Positions 18,284-26,768 of a DNA stretch of 64,000 nucleotides are shown one piece after another; positions within the stretch are counted from its first letter, which is position 1; each line of letters starts with the position of its first letter. The stretch spans positions 248,001 through 312,000 of the forward strand of contig NZ_MZXW01000022.1 of assembly GCF_004123905.1 (NCBI RefSeq), in the 5' to 3' direction. A program made the translations under genes and the position numbers. The notes below the pieces were generated by a model. It saw only the letters and a program-made list of their open reading frames with translations, did not search any database and was not told where the DNA came from. The DNA is from Bradyrhizobium betae. Lineage in GTDB: Bacteria; Pseudomonadota; Alphaproteobacteria; Rhizobiales; Xanthobacteraceae.

Positions 18284-18565
18284 GGTGATCCTCAACACCC
18301 CTAAGCAATATCTTCGAGTTGGCCGCGTCTGCGGTCAAGTGAAATGCGTGACAGGATAACGAAATCACTGTGCGTTGGTCTTCATCATGAATTGCGTCGC
18401 CGCATCGCGTCTGTGATCCAGCCCACAATGTCGCGACATCCTCCGCCGCACTGCGCGGGATGCTGTGCCGCATCCGGATGCATGGCGTCCACGATCGCCG
18501 CTTGTTAAGGTTAGCCGCTGCGCGGCAGGCGGCGTCCGACCCATCCCCAAGCCCCTCGAGTCCTG

Positions 18566-19417
18566 ATGTCACGAAGCCCCTTGATTGCCCGCACGGTCCC
18601 CACCCTGCGACGCGCCGTCGACAATCTTCGCAAGCGAAAGGCCACGTTCGCGCTGGTCCCGACCATGGGGGCACTCCATGACGGGCATGTGTCGCTGGTA
18701 CGCCTGGCCAAGCGGCGCGCCAGCCGCGTCGTGGTGTCGATCTTCGTCAACCCGACCCAGTTCGCCCCGACCGAGGACTTTGGTGCCTATCCGCGAACCT
18801 GGAAGTCCGACATCGCCAAGCTCGCAGCCGAGGACGTCGACATCGTCTGGCACCCCGGTGTCGAGGCCATGTACCCGGCGGGCTTTGCGACCCGCATCGT
18901 GCCGGAGGGCCCGGCACTCGCCGGCCTCGAGGACCGCTTCCGTCCGCACTTCTTCGGTGGCGTCGCCACCGTCGTCGGCAAGCTGTTCACGCAATGCCGG
19001 CCGGACTTTGCCATCTTCGGCGAGAAAGACTTTCAGCAGTTGCGGGTGGTCTCGCAGATGGCGCGCGATCTCGACCTCGGCGTGAAGGTGATCGGGTCCC
19101 GCACGGTGCGCGAGCGCGACGGGCTCGCGATGTCCTCGCGCAACGTCTACCTCTCGCCCGAGGAGCGGCAGACCGCGACCGTCCTCTACCGCGCCATGAA
19201 GGACAGCGCCGGCCGCATCCGTGCCGGCGAAGCCATTGCACCCGCGGTGGCGCGCGGCGCCGACGCGATCAAGGCGGCCGGCTTTGCCCACGACTATTTC
19301 GAGGCCCGCCATGCCGAGACGCTGGCACAGGTCGCCTCACGCAAGGACGGGCCGTTGCGCATCCTGGTCGCGGCCAAGCTCGGCAGCACCAGGCTGATCG
19401 ACAATATCGCGGTTTAA
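18566..19417 (+). CDS. panC: Pantoate--beta-alanine ligase
   Basis: A 283-residue enzyme that joins pantoate and beta-alanine with ATP to make pantothenate for coenzyme A. The HIGH-type nucleotide motif PTMGALHDGH is at 32-41. FVNPTQF, the FFGGVATVVGKLF segment, FGEKDFQQL and the MSSRN motif standing for KMSKS all follow in order. Length is normal for the family. No panB lies beside it. The stop overlaps the stop of the convergent DUF1489 gene by 4 bases. Confidence 0.96.
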   Translation: MSRSPLIARTVPTLRRAVDNLRKRKATFALVPTMGALHDGHVSLVRLAKRRASRVVVSIFVNPTQFAPTEDFGAYPRTWKSDIAKLAAEDVDIVWHPGVEAMYPAGFATRIVPEGPALAGLEDRFRPHFFGGVATVVGKLFTQCRPDFAIFGEKDFQQLRVVSQMARDLDLGVKVIGSRTVRERDGLAMSSRNVYLSPEERQTATVLYRAMKDSAGRIRAGEAIAPAVARGADAIKAAGFAHDYFEARHAETLAQVASRKDGPLRILVAAKLGSTRLIDNIAV

Positions 19418-19854
19418 AGCAATCCGAGATCGCGCAGCTCGCGGCGCATCGGCTCCGGCATGGCCGCGATCGAGCCGGCGGCGGACTTGCCGAGATCGGA
19501 CGGCACGGAATCGTCGGCGAGATAGCGCCAGCCCTGGAACGGGCGCATCGGCCGCGGCGACACCATGATCACCTTCGGCTGCATCACGATCCGGCAGCGC
19601 CCGATGCCGTCCTTGTCGCGGAACGGCTCGATGCCGATGATCTTCTCGCGCGCGGCGACCTCGCCCTTGATGACCCAATAGAGCGACCCGCCGGCGAGGA
19701 TCTCGGCGTCGCGCTTGGGCACCATGCGGGTGATGTGGATGTGATGTTGCGGCAGACCCTTCTTCTTGGCGGTCTGCATCCGTTCGGCCACCCACTCCTT
19801 CAATTCCTTGACGGAGTCGCAGCCGACGGCAAGCTTGATCAGATGGAGTGGCAT
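19414..19854 (-). CDS. DUF1489-family protein
   Basis: A 146-residue conserved alphaproteobacterial protein of unknown function (DUF1489). The hallmarks MPLHLIKLAVGCDSV at the start, HHIHITRMVPKR around 37-48, GGSLYWVIKG, and the MVSPRPMRPFQGWRYL segment are all present. It is probably cytoplasmic. The ATG is at 19852-19854. The gene is convergent with panC and the two stop codons share bases (TTTAA). No function should be inferred from that neighbour. Confidence 0.85.
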   Translation of the reverse strand: MPLHLIKLAVGCDSVKELKEWVAERMQTAKKKGLPQHHIHITRMVPKRDAEILAGGSLYWVIKGEVAAREKIIGIEPFRDKDGIGRCRIVMQPKVIMVSPRPMRPFQGWRYLADDSVPSDLGKSAAGSIAAMPEPMRRELRDLGLL

Positions 19855-19896
19855 GGCCCAGCATTAGCGGGCCAGCCACCCATTTGGAATGCCGAT

Positions 19897-20883
19897 CTAT
19901 TCGTTATCCGCAGCCGCGGGAGCCGGAGCCGAGGCCGGCGGTGTGAGGGGAACTGGTGCCGCCGCGCGCGCAGCCTTGGGCGCCGGCGGCTTCTTGGCGG
20001 CCGGTGCCGCAGGAGCCGCGGCCTGTGCCGAGGTCGCGGCCGGCGCGCGCGGAGCGGCTGCGTTGCCAGCAGGCGCCGCCTGGCGTGTCGCCGCCGTGGG
20101 CGGCTCCGGATTCATGATGCTCACCGGCGGCGTCGACGAGGCACTCGGGAACTCGGCATTGGTCGGCTTGCCCGTCGGCATCGCGGGGGGCAGACCGGCA
20201 AGCGCGCCCGGCATCGGCACGGCCGCCGGCGCCGCTGCGGGCGCGTTCCAGCCCGGCGCGTAGCGCGCGACCAGCTGATCGTAGAGATGCGCATCCATGT
20301 TGGCGGCGACCTGCTGCTGATCGGTCAGCGAGCGGAAGGCGGCGCAATCGAACTGCGTGCAGCCGTCGCGGGCGACCAGCACCTGCGCGACGAGGCCGTA
20401 GCGATCGCGCTCCAGCGACCTGCGCAGCACCTTCATGTCGAGCGTCAGGCTCGTGTCGGCGGTCGCGACATCGCCAAGCGCGGTCAGCCGGTCGATCCTG
20501 GCGGCGGTGTAGGCGACGGCGGCAGCCGCCGTGTCGGGCGCGCCGAACAGCGCCTTTTCGCAGCCGATGGCGACGGCATCCCCGGCGAGATCGTCGAGGC
20601 AGGACAGTGCCGGCAGGCTTGCGGTGACCGCAGCCTGCGCGCGCGCCTCGCTGGGCGCGACCTGCCCCGGCAGTCCATAGACGCGCACGGTGGCAGCGAC
20701 CGCAATGGCAATCGCAAGCAGCGTGATGACGGTCAGCGCGCCGTTGGCGACCGATCTCTCGGCGCGCAGCAGCGTGATCAGCAGGATCAATCCGAAGAAG
20801 CCGGCTGCCGCCAGCGTCATCCACATCGGGAAGGCCGGCGAGCGCCAGATTTGGTCGAGCGACGAGGCCCATGCCCAGTTCAT
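19897..20883 (-). CDS. Unknown membrane protein with Ala/Pro-rich tail
   Basis: A 328-residue protein I do not recognise by family. Two membrane helices are clear (about 20-38 and 48-65). The domain between residues 75 and 200 has four cysteines that could form disulfides (SCLDD, IGCEKALFG, DGCTQFDCAAF) and probably lies in the periplasm. From about residue 210 the sequence is Ala/Pro-rich and likely disordered. The ATG follows AAGGGA with 10-base spacing. It is 42 bases upstream of the DUF1489 gene on the same strand and may be cotranscribed. Confidence 0.65.
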   Translation of the reverse strand: MNWAWASSLDQIWRSPAFPMWMTLAAAGFFGLILLITLLRAERSVANGALTVITLLAIAIAVAATVRVYGLPGQVAPSEARAQAAVTASLPALSCLDDLAGDAVAIGCEKALFGAPDTAAAAVAYTAARIDRLTALGDVATADTSLTLDMKVLRRSLERDRYGLVAQVLVARDGCTQFDCAAFRSLTDQQQVAANMDAHLYDQLVARYAPGWNAPAAAPAAVPMPGALAGLPPAMPTGKPTNAEFPSASSTPPVSIMNPEPPTAATRQAAPAGNAAAPRAPAATSAQAAAPAAPAAKKPPAPKAARAAAPVPLTPPASAPAPAAADNE

Positions 20884-21034
20884 GCGCGACGTCCCTTCAC
20901 GCGAGCTGAGAGCGAGTGGTCAAGCGAGCACCGTGAGTCGGCAACTGCCCCCGGCCCACCTTGTCGAGGTGAAGCGGGCCTTTTGACGGCGAGCGGATCA
21001 TTCACCGCAACGCCAAAGCGCAGTGGTCAGCGCG

Positions 21035-21238
21035 TCAGGATTGAGCGAGCTGGCTTTCCTTGGCGACCCGTTCGAAGGCTTCGGTCGAGCTCTTGATCCG
21101 GTACTGGCAGTCGTCGCCTTCCGTCGGCAGCAGGCGGATGATTTCATAGCTGCCGCTGGCAGCCGGGCGTGCAACGTTGCTGGCCGTGAACAATACGCGC
21201 GTGCCGATGGGGAATTTATGCTTCAACGCCCTCTCCAT
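21035..21238 (-). CDS. Small conserved protein (67 residues)
   Basis: A basic 67-residue protein, mostly beta by pattern (KFPIGTRVLFTAS, GSYEIIRLLP, CQYRIKSSTEAFERV), resembling small SH3-like hypothetical proteins of rhizobia. An in-frame TTG at residue 5 is preceded by GAGAGGG and could be the true start (MKHKFPIG), while the ATG at 21236-21238 has a weaker site. No signal peptide. Function unknown; it is a stand-alone gene. Confidence 0.6.
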   Translation of the reverse strand: MERALKHKFPIGTRVLFTASNVARPAASGSYEIIRLLPTEGDDCQYRIKSSTEAFERVAKESQLAQS

Positions 21239-21428
21239 GACTCAAACAACGCCTGCCATGCCCAGGGTCCCACTGCGACGGCCGGCTCAAAACCCGGCTG
21301 ACCTATAGCATGCGATGCGTCGTTTTGGCTAGCAGTATGCAGGCATGGCAAACGCGCCAATCCGGCAGCGTTTTCAGGATGATACTGGACAATCGGCCCG
21401 CCGATGATACCGCCGGAACCTGGGCATT

Positions 21429-21797
21429 TCAGGCGGTATGGGGCAACCGGCCGTCGGGACTCGCGTGATCGACGGCCTTGGGCAGCTCCTGGGCCAGGAT
21501 CTGGCCGAGCTGGTCGACCGGGATGTTGTAGCGCGCAGCGAGCTGGCGGACGGTGTCGTTGCCGAGCACGGCACGGAGCTGGTCGGCCGAGATCGGCAGA
21601 TTCTGGCCGTTGCCGAGCCAGGATTTGACCTGGTCGCCGAGGCCCGCCTGCTGGAGCTTTGCGACGATCGCGCTGAGGCCGCCCTGATTGTTGCTGCCGA
21701 GCACCTCGCTCAGCACGGCCGGCAGCACGGCGGCGCCGAGCTGTCCGAGTGCGCTGCGCAGCGCAGGGTTGTTTTCCAGCGAGTCCAGAATTCCCAT
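21429..21797 (-). CDS. YidB-family (DUF937) protein
   Basis: A 122-residue protein of the YidB/DUF937 family, which has no established function. The features are MGILDSLENN at the start, the Gly-rich GGLSAIVAKLQQAGLGDQVKSWLGNG stretch and ISADQLRAVLGNDTVRQLAAR. The last 12 residues are variable. The ATG follows AGGAGAGGG. It lies 88 bases after the start side of the glutathione transferase gene's end, on the same strand, so readthrough from that gene is possible. Confidence 0.85.
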   Translation of the reverse strand: MGILDSLENNPALRSALGQLGAAVLPAVLSEVLGSNNQGGLSAIVAKLQQAGLGDQVKSWLGNGQNLPISADQLRAVLGNDTVRQLAARYNIPVDQLGQILAQELPKAVDHASPDGRLPHTA

Positions 21798-21885
21798 GGC
21801 GTGCCCTCTCCTAAGCCGTCGTTGCGCCGTAATTCAGCGCCGCCATGCGGCGCATCGTCAAGCCGCGCTCAATCACTTTCGCGGG

Positions 21886-22542
21886 TTACGCGTCCTCGAA
21901 CTTCGCGATGACGAGCGTTTCTGCAAGCCCCTCGCGGGTCCATTCCTGGAATGCCGGCAGCGCCATCATCGTCTCCATATAGGCTTTCGTATCAGGCGCG
22001 ACATCGATCGCGTAGGTACGCAAGCGGTGCACGACCGGCGCATACATGGCGTCCGCTGCGCCAAAGCCGCCGAACAGGAACGGCCCGCCATAGCGCGCCC
22101 GGCACTCGCGCCAGATCTCCTCGATGCGCGCGACATTGGCTTTGGCATCCGCCGACAGCATCACCGGGCGGATCGGCCGGTGCAGGTTCATGCCGCATTC
22201 GCTGCGCAGGGCTACGAAGCCGGAATGCATCTCGGCGCAGACCGAACGGGCGTGGGCGCGGGCCGCGGCCTCGTCGGGCCACAGCTTCTTCTCTGGGTAG
22301 CACTCGGCGATGTATTCGATGATGGCGAGCGAATCCCACACGACGGTCTCGCCGTCGACCAGCACGGGCACCTTGCCGGCGCGGCTGAAGGACAGGATCT
22401 GCTCCTTGTCGGCGGGATTGTCGGTGTAGAGCGGGATCACGGTCTCCACGAACGGGATGTCGTTCGCGCGCAGCGCCAGCCAGGGCCGCATCGACCATGA
22501 CGAATAGTTCTTGTTGCCGATGGCAAGTTTGAGAGCAGCCAT
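21886..22542 (-). CDS. Glutathione S-transferase
   Basis: A 218-residue cytoplasmic glutathione transferase. The N-terminal thioredoxin-like domain opens with KLAIGNKNYSSWSMRPWLAL, where a serine/tyrosine (about residues 12-14) activates glutathione. The cis-proline motif KVPVLVDG and the glutathione-contact VWDSLAIIEYIAE follow. The helical C-terminal domain has FLFGGFGAADAMYAPV. ATG 22540-22542 has GGAAGGA upstream; a longer in-frame start adds 21 unmatched residues. Substrate unknown; detoxification is the general family role. Confidence 0.9.
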   Translation of the reverse strand: MAALKLAIGNKNYSSWSMRPWLALRANDIPFVETVIPLYTDNPADKEQILSFSRAGKVPVLVDGETVVWDSLAIIEYIAECYPEKKLWPDEAAARAHARSVCAEMHSGFVALRSECGMNLHRPIRPVMLSADAKANVARIEEIWRECRARYGGPFLFGGFGAADAMYAPVVHRLRTYAIDVAPDTKAYMETMMALPAFQEWTREGLAETLVIAKFEDA

Positions 22543-22664
22543 GTCACGGGTCCTTCCGAAAGTCCGTCTGATGCGGCTGCTTTTAGCGCCATCACCTGCC
22601 ACCAATCAATCGTTGCCGCCATCGGGCATGCGTGGCAATCGTTGCGATCCCTGAGGAGCAAGTC

Positions 22665-23384
22665 ATGAGCAGGCATTGGGTCGACATTACCGCCGTCGGC
22701 TTCTTCATCTTCGAATGGTTGGTCTATGCCGTGACGCTGGAACACTCGGCCTATGGCCGCGACAGCCTGTCGGCGCGCATGAACCGCTACCGCGAGGTCT
22801 GGGTCCGCCGCCTGCTCGACCGCGAGGCGCGCATGGTGGACATGCAGATCATGGCCTCGCTGCAGAACGGCACCGCCTTCTTCGCTTCCACCAGCCTGTT
22901 CGCACTCGGCGGCGCGCTGGCGCTGCTGCATGCGACCAATGACGCGATCATGATCCTGAGCAAGCTGCCGATCGACCTCAGCACCTCGCCGGCGATGTGG
23001 GAGCTGAAATGCGTCGGCCTGGTGCTGATCTGCGTCTACGCCTTCTTCAAGTTCGCCTGGGCCTATCGCCTGTTCAACTATGTCGCGATCCTGTTCGGCG
23101 GCATGCCGCTCGCCTCCCAGCGCGACACACCGGAGGCCGAAGCCCACGTCATCCGCACCTCGCGCGTGTTCGAATCCGCCGGCCGTCACTTCAACCGCGG
23201 CCAGCGCGCTTTCTTCTTCGCACTCGGCTATCTCGGCTGGTTCGTCAGCCCCTGGGTGCTGTTTGTGACCACCGCAGCCGTGGTGATCGTGACCTGGCGC
23301 AGGCAGTTCGCGTCGAGTGCATGGGCCGCGATGGCGCCGGAGGCGATGGCGGGGGACGAGGGGATGCGGAAGCGCGGTCATTGA
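22665..23384 (+). CDS. DUF599-family membrane protein
   Basis: A 239-residue inner-membrane protein of the DUF599 family, with four predicted helices (about 5-25, 70-90, 110-130 and 190-220). Typical segments are FEWLVYAVTLEHS, MNRYREVWVRRLL, the conserved R-x-V-D-M-Q-I and SLQNGTAFFASTSLFALGGALALL, then FFKFAWAYRLFNYVAILFG. Function is not established. ATG 22665 has GAGGAG 8 bases upstream. It is divergent from the glutathione transferase gene and is followed by the repeat-rich block. Confidence 0.85.
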   Translation: MSRHWVDITAVGFFIFEWLVYAVTLEHSAYGRDSLSARMNRYREVWVRRLLDREARMVDMQIMASLQNGTAFFASTSLFALGGALALLHATNDAIMILSKLPIDLSTSPAMWELKCVGLVLICVYAFFKFAWAYRLFNYVAILFGGMPLASQRDTPEAEAHVIRTSRVFESAGRHFNRGQRAFFFALGYLGWFVSPWVLFVTTAAVVIVTWRRQFASSAWAAMAPEAMAGDEGMRKRGH

Positions 23385-23385
23385 T

Positions 23386-23532
23386 CCTCTCGTGTCCCGG
23401 ACAAGCTGCGACGCGCAGCGTTGCGGCGCAGAGCCGGGGACCCAGGCGATACGGTACAGTGCGGGTAGATGGGCCCCGGCTCAGCAGCGCACCGCTGAAG
23501 AAGCGCTGCGCTGCGTCCGGGGCACGAGAGCG
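23386..23532. repeat. Long palindromic repeat, family A copy 1
   Basis: An imperfect inverted repeat beginning CTCTCGTGTCCCGG and ending CCGGGGCACGAGAG. Its right half (23471-23530) is the reverse complement of 26609-26668 with only 2 mismatches in 60 bases, so this is a dispersed element, not a chance hairpin. It starts directly after the DUF599 stop. Confidence 0.85.
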
Positions 23533-23557
23533 GAGTTTTACGCGCACTCTCTCCACG

Positions 23558-23640
23558 TCGTCATTGCGAGCGCAGCGAAGCAATCCAGAATCTTTCCGCG
23601 GCGACCGACTGGATTGCTTCGCTGCGCTCGCAACGACGGA
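23558..23640. repeat. Palindromic repeat, family B copy 1
   Basis: GTCATTGCGAGCGCAGCGAAGC opens and GCTTCGCTGCGCTCGCAACGAC closes an inverted repeat with a GGATTGC/GCAATCC inner stem. The same sequence family recurs at 45531-45620. Confidence 0.85.
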
Positions 23641-24289
23641 GTATGAGGCAGCAACGCCGCTCCAACTCGCATTTGAATTTGCAGACACATTTTCGCATTC
23701 TCGCGGCTCAATTCGCCCGAGCTTTGCATGGTCACTCCACCCTCTCTTGTCCAAGAGGGCGCAGGGAAGGCCGGGTGCCAGCTCGCACCCGCGGTCCGCT
23801 GCGCGAAAAGCACACGCAGAGAAACCGCACAGCAGCATACAGGTGACGCCGAACACTCGGCCTTCCCTGCGCAGTGGTTGGACGGCTTATGCCGTGCTCT
23901 CCCGGGAGCCGAACTTTCCTTCTGGCCTCCCTCGCCCCGCGAATTGACGATGCCGTCTGCCCGGTTGGGCTCGCGCACATCTCCGCGACAGGCTTGACCG
24001 TAGCAACGACGGCCAGGACCACACGGTTTTGCCGTACGCATCAGCGTCGCTCGTCCGCACGCGGCCACGGGCTCACAGGGACTACCCGCCCTGCCCTTGA
24101 CCTCTCGCGCACGACGCTGCCGCGTCCACCGCAACCCCGCTCGCATATCGTGACGACGTACGATCGCCCCTCAAGGATGAGCGAGGATGGGCGACACATA
24201 CGCCATTTCCGAATTTCGGTAAAGTGGAATATTTTTGCGAAGGGGGATTGACGGCCTGCGCGGTGTTTTGCCCGTCGGGTGACCCAGAA
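23641..24289. other. Gene-free block with decayed repeat sequence
   Basis: With the two palindromes before it, 905 bases lack a credible gene. A 19-base inverted repeat (GCGCAGGGAAGGCCGGGTG near 23759-23777 and CACTCGGCCTTCCCTGCGC at 23854-23872) spans about 115 bases. Open frames in 23720-24250 have no ribosome sites or family matches. The block has the look of the large repeated, spuriously annotated sequences of Bradyrhizobium; that comparison is from memory. Confidence 0.55.
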
Positions 24290-25255
24290 CTATCCGCCAA
24301 AATCCCGCGGGCTGAACGGCAGGTCCAGCACCTTCCACTCCCCGTACAGATTGGCCGGCAGCATCTTGTAGGGCTGGCAGGCCTGGAGTGCTGCCATCGC
24401 GGATTTCACGAGCGCCACGCCCTTCGCGGACGGCGGGGCTTCGATCAGGATCGGCTCGCGCGCCAGCGTGCCGTCGGTGGCGAACACCGTGCGCAGCTTG
24501 ATGTTGACGTTGTCGGTCGGCGCGAGCCCGGCCGGCAGCCTGGCGCAGCTCTTCAGGTGGCGGCGCAGCGCGGCGACGACCTCGGGCGGCAGCTTGGCGG
24601 CCATTGAATCCTTGGCGTCGCCGCCGTCGTCCTTGGGGGCGTCTTTCGGCAGCTCCACCGGCAATTCAGGCGGCAGGCCCAGCATGACGCCGTACTTGAC
24701 GGTGACATCGGGCTCGGGCGCCTGATAGGCCGGTGGCGGTGCGGCCTCCTGCTGCGGCATCGCTTGTGGCGACGGCTGCATCGGTGGCGGCATCGCCTGA
24801 AGCGACGGTTGGGGCTGAGCTTGCGGCGGCAGCTGTTGCGATGGCGGCGGTTGCTGAGGCTGCACGTTAGCCTCATGCTGCTTCGGGGCCTGTGAGGGCG
24901 ACGGCTGCTTCTGCTTCTGCTCCGGCTCGGGCGCCTTCTGCGACGGTGCCGCGGCCTGCGGCTTGGCGGCCGGCTTTGGCGCGGCCTCCGCCTTGTCCTT
25001 GTCGGTGACATCCAGCTTCGGCAGTCGCAGCTCAGGGGTTGGCGTCGGCTCCGGCGCCTTCTCCTTTGCGGCCTCCTCCGCCTTCGTCTCCTGCTCCTTC
25101 ACCTGCTCCGGCGTGACGATGTCGACCGCAACAGTCTCCGGCGGTGCGGCGTGGAACGGATGGACCTCGCTGATCAGGATGATCAGCCCCACCAGCGTCA
25201 GATGGGCGATCGCCGACGCCGCAAGGTCCGTCCGTATGATCTTCCGCAGTTCCAT
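24290..25255 (-). CDS. TonB/TolA-like envelope protein
   Basis: A 321-residue protein with TonB/TolA architecture. One N-terminal helix (about 11-29, AIAHLTLVGLIILISEV) anchors it in the inner membrane. A Pro/Gln/Ala/Lys-rich linker (about 50-185) could span the periplasm. The C-terminal domain (about 215-315) has the R-x-H-L-x-S-C ... LRTVFATDGTLAREP ... ALQACQPYKMLP pattern of TolA/TonB C-terminal domains with two cysteines. The ATG is at 25253-25255. No exbB/exbD or tolQ/R genes adjoin it, so its energy partner is unknown. It lies 49 bases downstream of the aldo/keto reductase gene on the same strand. Confidence 0.75.
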   Translation of the reverse strand: MELRKIIRTDLAASAIAHLTLVGLIILISEVHPFHAAPPETVAVDIVTPEQVKEQETKAEEAAKEKAPEPTPTPELRLPKLDVTDKDKAEAAPKPAAKPQAAAPSQKAPEPEQKQKQPSPSQAPKQHEANVQPQQPPPSQQLPPQAQPQPSLQAMPPPMQPSPQAMPQQEAAPPPAYQAPEPDVTVKYGVMLGLPPELPVELPKDAPKDDGGDAKDSMAAKLPPEVVAALRRHLKSCARLPAGLAPTDNVNIKLRTVFATDGTLAREPILIEAPPSAKGVALVKSAMAALQACQPYKMLPANLYGEWKVLDLPFSPRDFGG

Positions 25256-25304
25256 CGCCTGACTTTGGGTTTCCGGGCTGGTCCTAGCATAACGCAGGCC
25301 CCCC

Positions 25305-26123
25305 TCAATCCCATTTTGGCGCGAAGCCGAAATCGGTCAGGCGGCCCTTGGGATTGGTCAGCGCGGCGATGCGAGCCATCTCGTCGTCCGCCAGCTCGAA
25401 ATCGAAGATCTCGATGTTTTCCGACAGGCGCTCGACGCGCGAGGTGCGCGGGATCGCAGACACATTCTGTTGCACCAGCCAGCGCAGGCAGATTTGTGCC
25501 GGCGTCTTGCGATGCGCGCGGCCGATGGTCGCCAGCGTCTGGTCGGTCTTGATCCGGCCCTTGGCGATCGGACTGTAGGCGACCAGCGCGAGGCCGTGCT
25601 GGTCGCAGGCCGACCTCACCTTCGTCTGGTCGAGATAAGGATGGTATTCGACCTGGTTGCAGGCCAGCGGCTCCGGCGACAGCGCAACCGCCTGCTCGAT
25701 CAACGCAACCGTGAAGTTGGAAACGCCGATGTGGCGGGTCAGGCCCATGCGCTTGGCATGCGACAGCGCGCCCAGCGTCTCCTCCAGCGGCACGTGCGAA
25801 TTGGGCCAGTGCAGCAGCAGCAAGTCGACGGAAGGAAGCCGCATGCGCGCCAGGCTCTCCTTGACCGAGCGTTCGAGGTCGTGGGGCGCGAAATGGTTGG
25901 TCCAGACCTTTGTCGTCAGGAAGATATCGTCACGCCGCACGCCGGAGGAACGCAAGCCGTCGCCGACCTCGCGCTCATTGTCGTAGACCTGCGCGGTGTC
26001 GATGTGGCGATAGCCGAGCCGCAGCGCCTGCTCGACCACCCGTGCGCAGGTGCGCCCGCTCAGCTCCCAGGTCCCGAGCCCGATCGCCGGTATTCTTGCG
26101 CCATTGGCCTCGACGAACAGCAT
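25305..26123 (-). CDS. Aldo/keto reductase (DkgB-like)
   Basis: A 272-residue NADPH-dependent reductase of the prokaryotic AKR5/2,5-diketo-D-gluconate reductase-like branch. Catalytic residues are D42, Y47, K72 and the histidine in LLLLHWPNS. The family patterns GYRHIDTAQVY, IGVSNF and the NADPH-binding SAIPRTSRVERLSEN are present. Broad aldehyde or methylglyoxal reduction is typical. The ATG follows AGAGGGG. It is unrelated to the longer aldo/keto reductase at 3135-4160, which belongs to another branch. Confidence 0.88.
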   Translation of the reverse strand: MLFVEANGARIPAIGLGTWELSGRTCARVVEQALRLGYRHIDTAQVYDNEREVGDGLRSSGVRRDDIFLTTKVWTNHFAPHDLERSVKESLARMRLPSVDLLLLHWPNSHVPLEETLGALSHAKRMGLTRHIGVSNFTVALIEQAVALSPEPLACNQVEYHPYLDQTKVRSACDQHGLALVAYSPIAKGRIKTDQTLATIGRAHRKTPAQICLRWLVQQNVSAIPRTSRVERLSENIEIFDFELADDEMARIAALTNPKGRLTDFGFAPKWD

Positions 26124-26236
26124 GAGGAATCCCCTCTGTTGCGGCAGCCCCGGACGCCATTATGGACCTCGCCCGCGACACTGCCAACGCAATGCTAACG
26201 GGAGGCTGTGCGGGGCCCTGACGTGAGACCCTGGCG

Positions 26237-26539
26237 TCAGGCTTTGGCGAGCGCCTGGAACACGGTGTCGGGCGCATGCGCGATCACGGCGAGCAGTGCG
26301 CGGGCCGGTCCCCGCGGCGCGCGCTTGCCCTGCTCCCAGTTGCGGATGGTCTCGACGGGAACGCCGAGTTTTGCGGCGAACTCCATCTGGGTCAGGCAGG
26401 CGCGGCGGCGCAAATCGCGCACCGCGTGAGAGCTGATATCGGCGGGCGCGACATTCGCCGCCGGCTGGACCGGAAATTCCTGTCCGTCCCGCAATTCGAC
26501 GACCCGCCCGTCCGCCTTCAGCCGCAACCGCATATTCAT
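26237..26539 (-). CDS. XRE-family helix-turn-helix regulator
   Basis: A 100-residue protein. The N-terminal 30 residues look like a short beta-hairpin (RLRLKADGRVVELRDG). The C-terminal half is an XRE helix-turn-helix: RRRACLTQMEFAAKLGVPVETIRNWEQGKRAPRG, as in HigA/NadS-type antitoxins and small repressors. A second in-frame ATG two codons later (26531-26533) has better spacing to GGGGGA and may be the real start. No toxin gene is adjacent, so an antitoxin role is not supported. Confidence 0.82.
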   Translation of the reverse strand: MNMRLRLKADGRVVELRDGQEFPVQPAANVAPADISSHAVRDLRRRACLTQMEFAAKLGVPVETIRNWEQGKRAPRGPARALLAVIAHAPDTVFQALAKA

Positions 26540-26606
26540 TCCCCCAAGCCCGGGCGATGATGCGGCAGGTCGCTTAAGTTCGGATTAAAGATGATGGCGG
26601 CGAATA

Positions 26607-26758
26607 CGCTCTCGTGCCCCGGACGCAGCGCAGCGCTTCTTTAGCGGTGCGCTGCAGAGCCGGGGCCCACCTCGCGGCGACGCACCGAGTCGCTTTCTGG
26701 GTCCCGGTTCTGCGCAGCAGCGCTACGCGCCGCAGCGCGCCCGGGACACAGGAGAGAG
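26607..26758. repeat. Long palindromic repeat, family A copy 2
   Basis: Inverted relative to copy 1: bases 26609-26668 match the reverse complement of 23471-23530 at 58 of 60 positions. The far end (CCCGGGACACAGGAGAGAG) pairs loosely with the near end. It fills most of the space between the XRE gene and the mgtE stop. Confidence 0.85.
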
Positions 26759-26768
26759 TGCGCCTTCC

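Noticed and set aside
23874..24251. Open frames in the repeat block
   Set aside because: No ribosome sites, strongly biased composition, and overlap with repeated palindromes.
26237..26539. XRE protein as the antitoxin of a toxin-antitoxin pair
   Set aside because: No toxin-like small gene is adjacent on either side; the neighbours are a reductase and a repeat.
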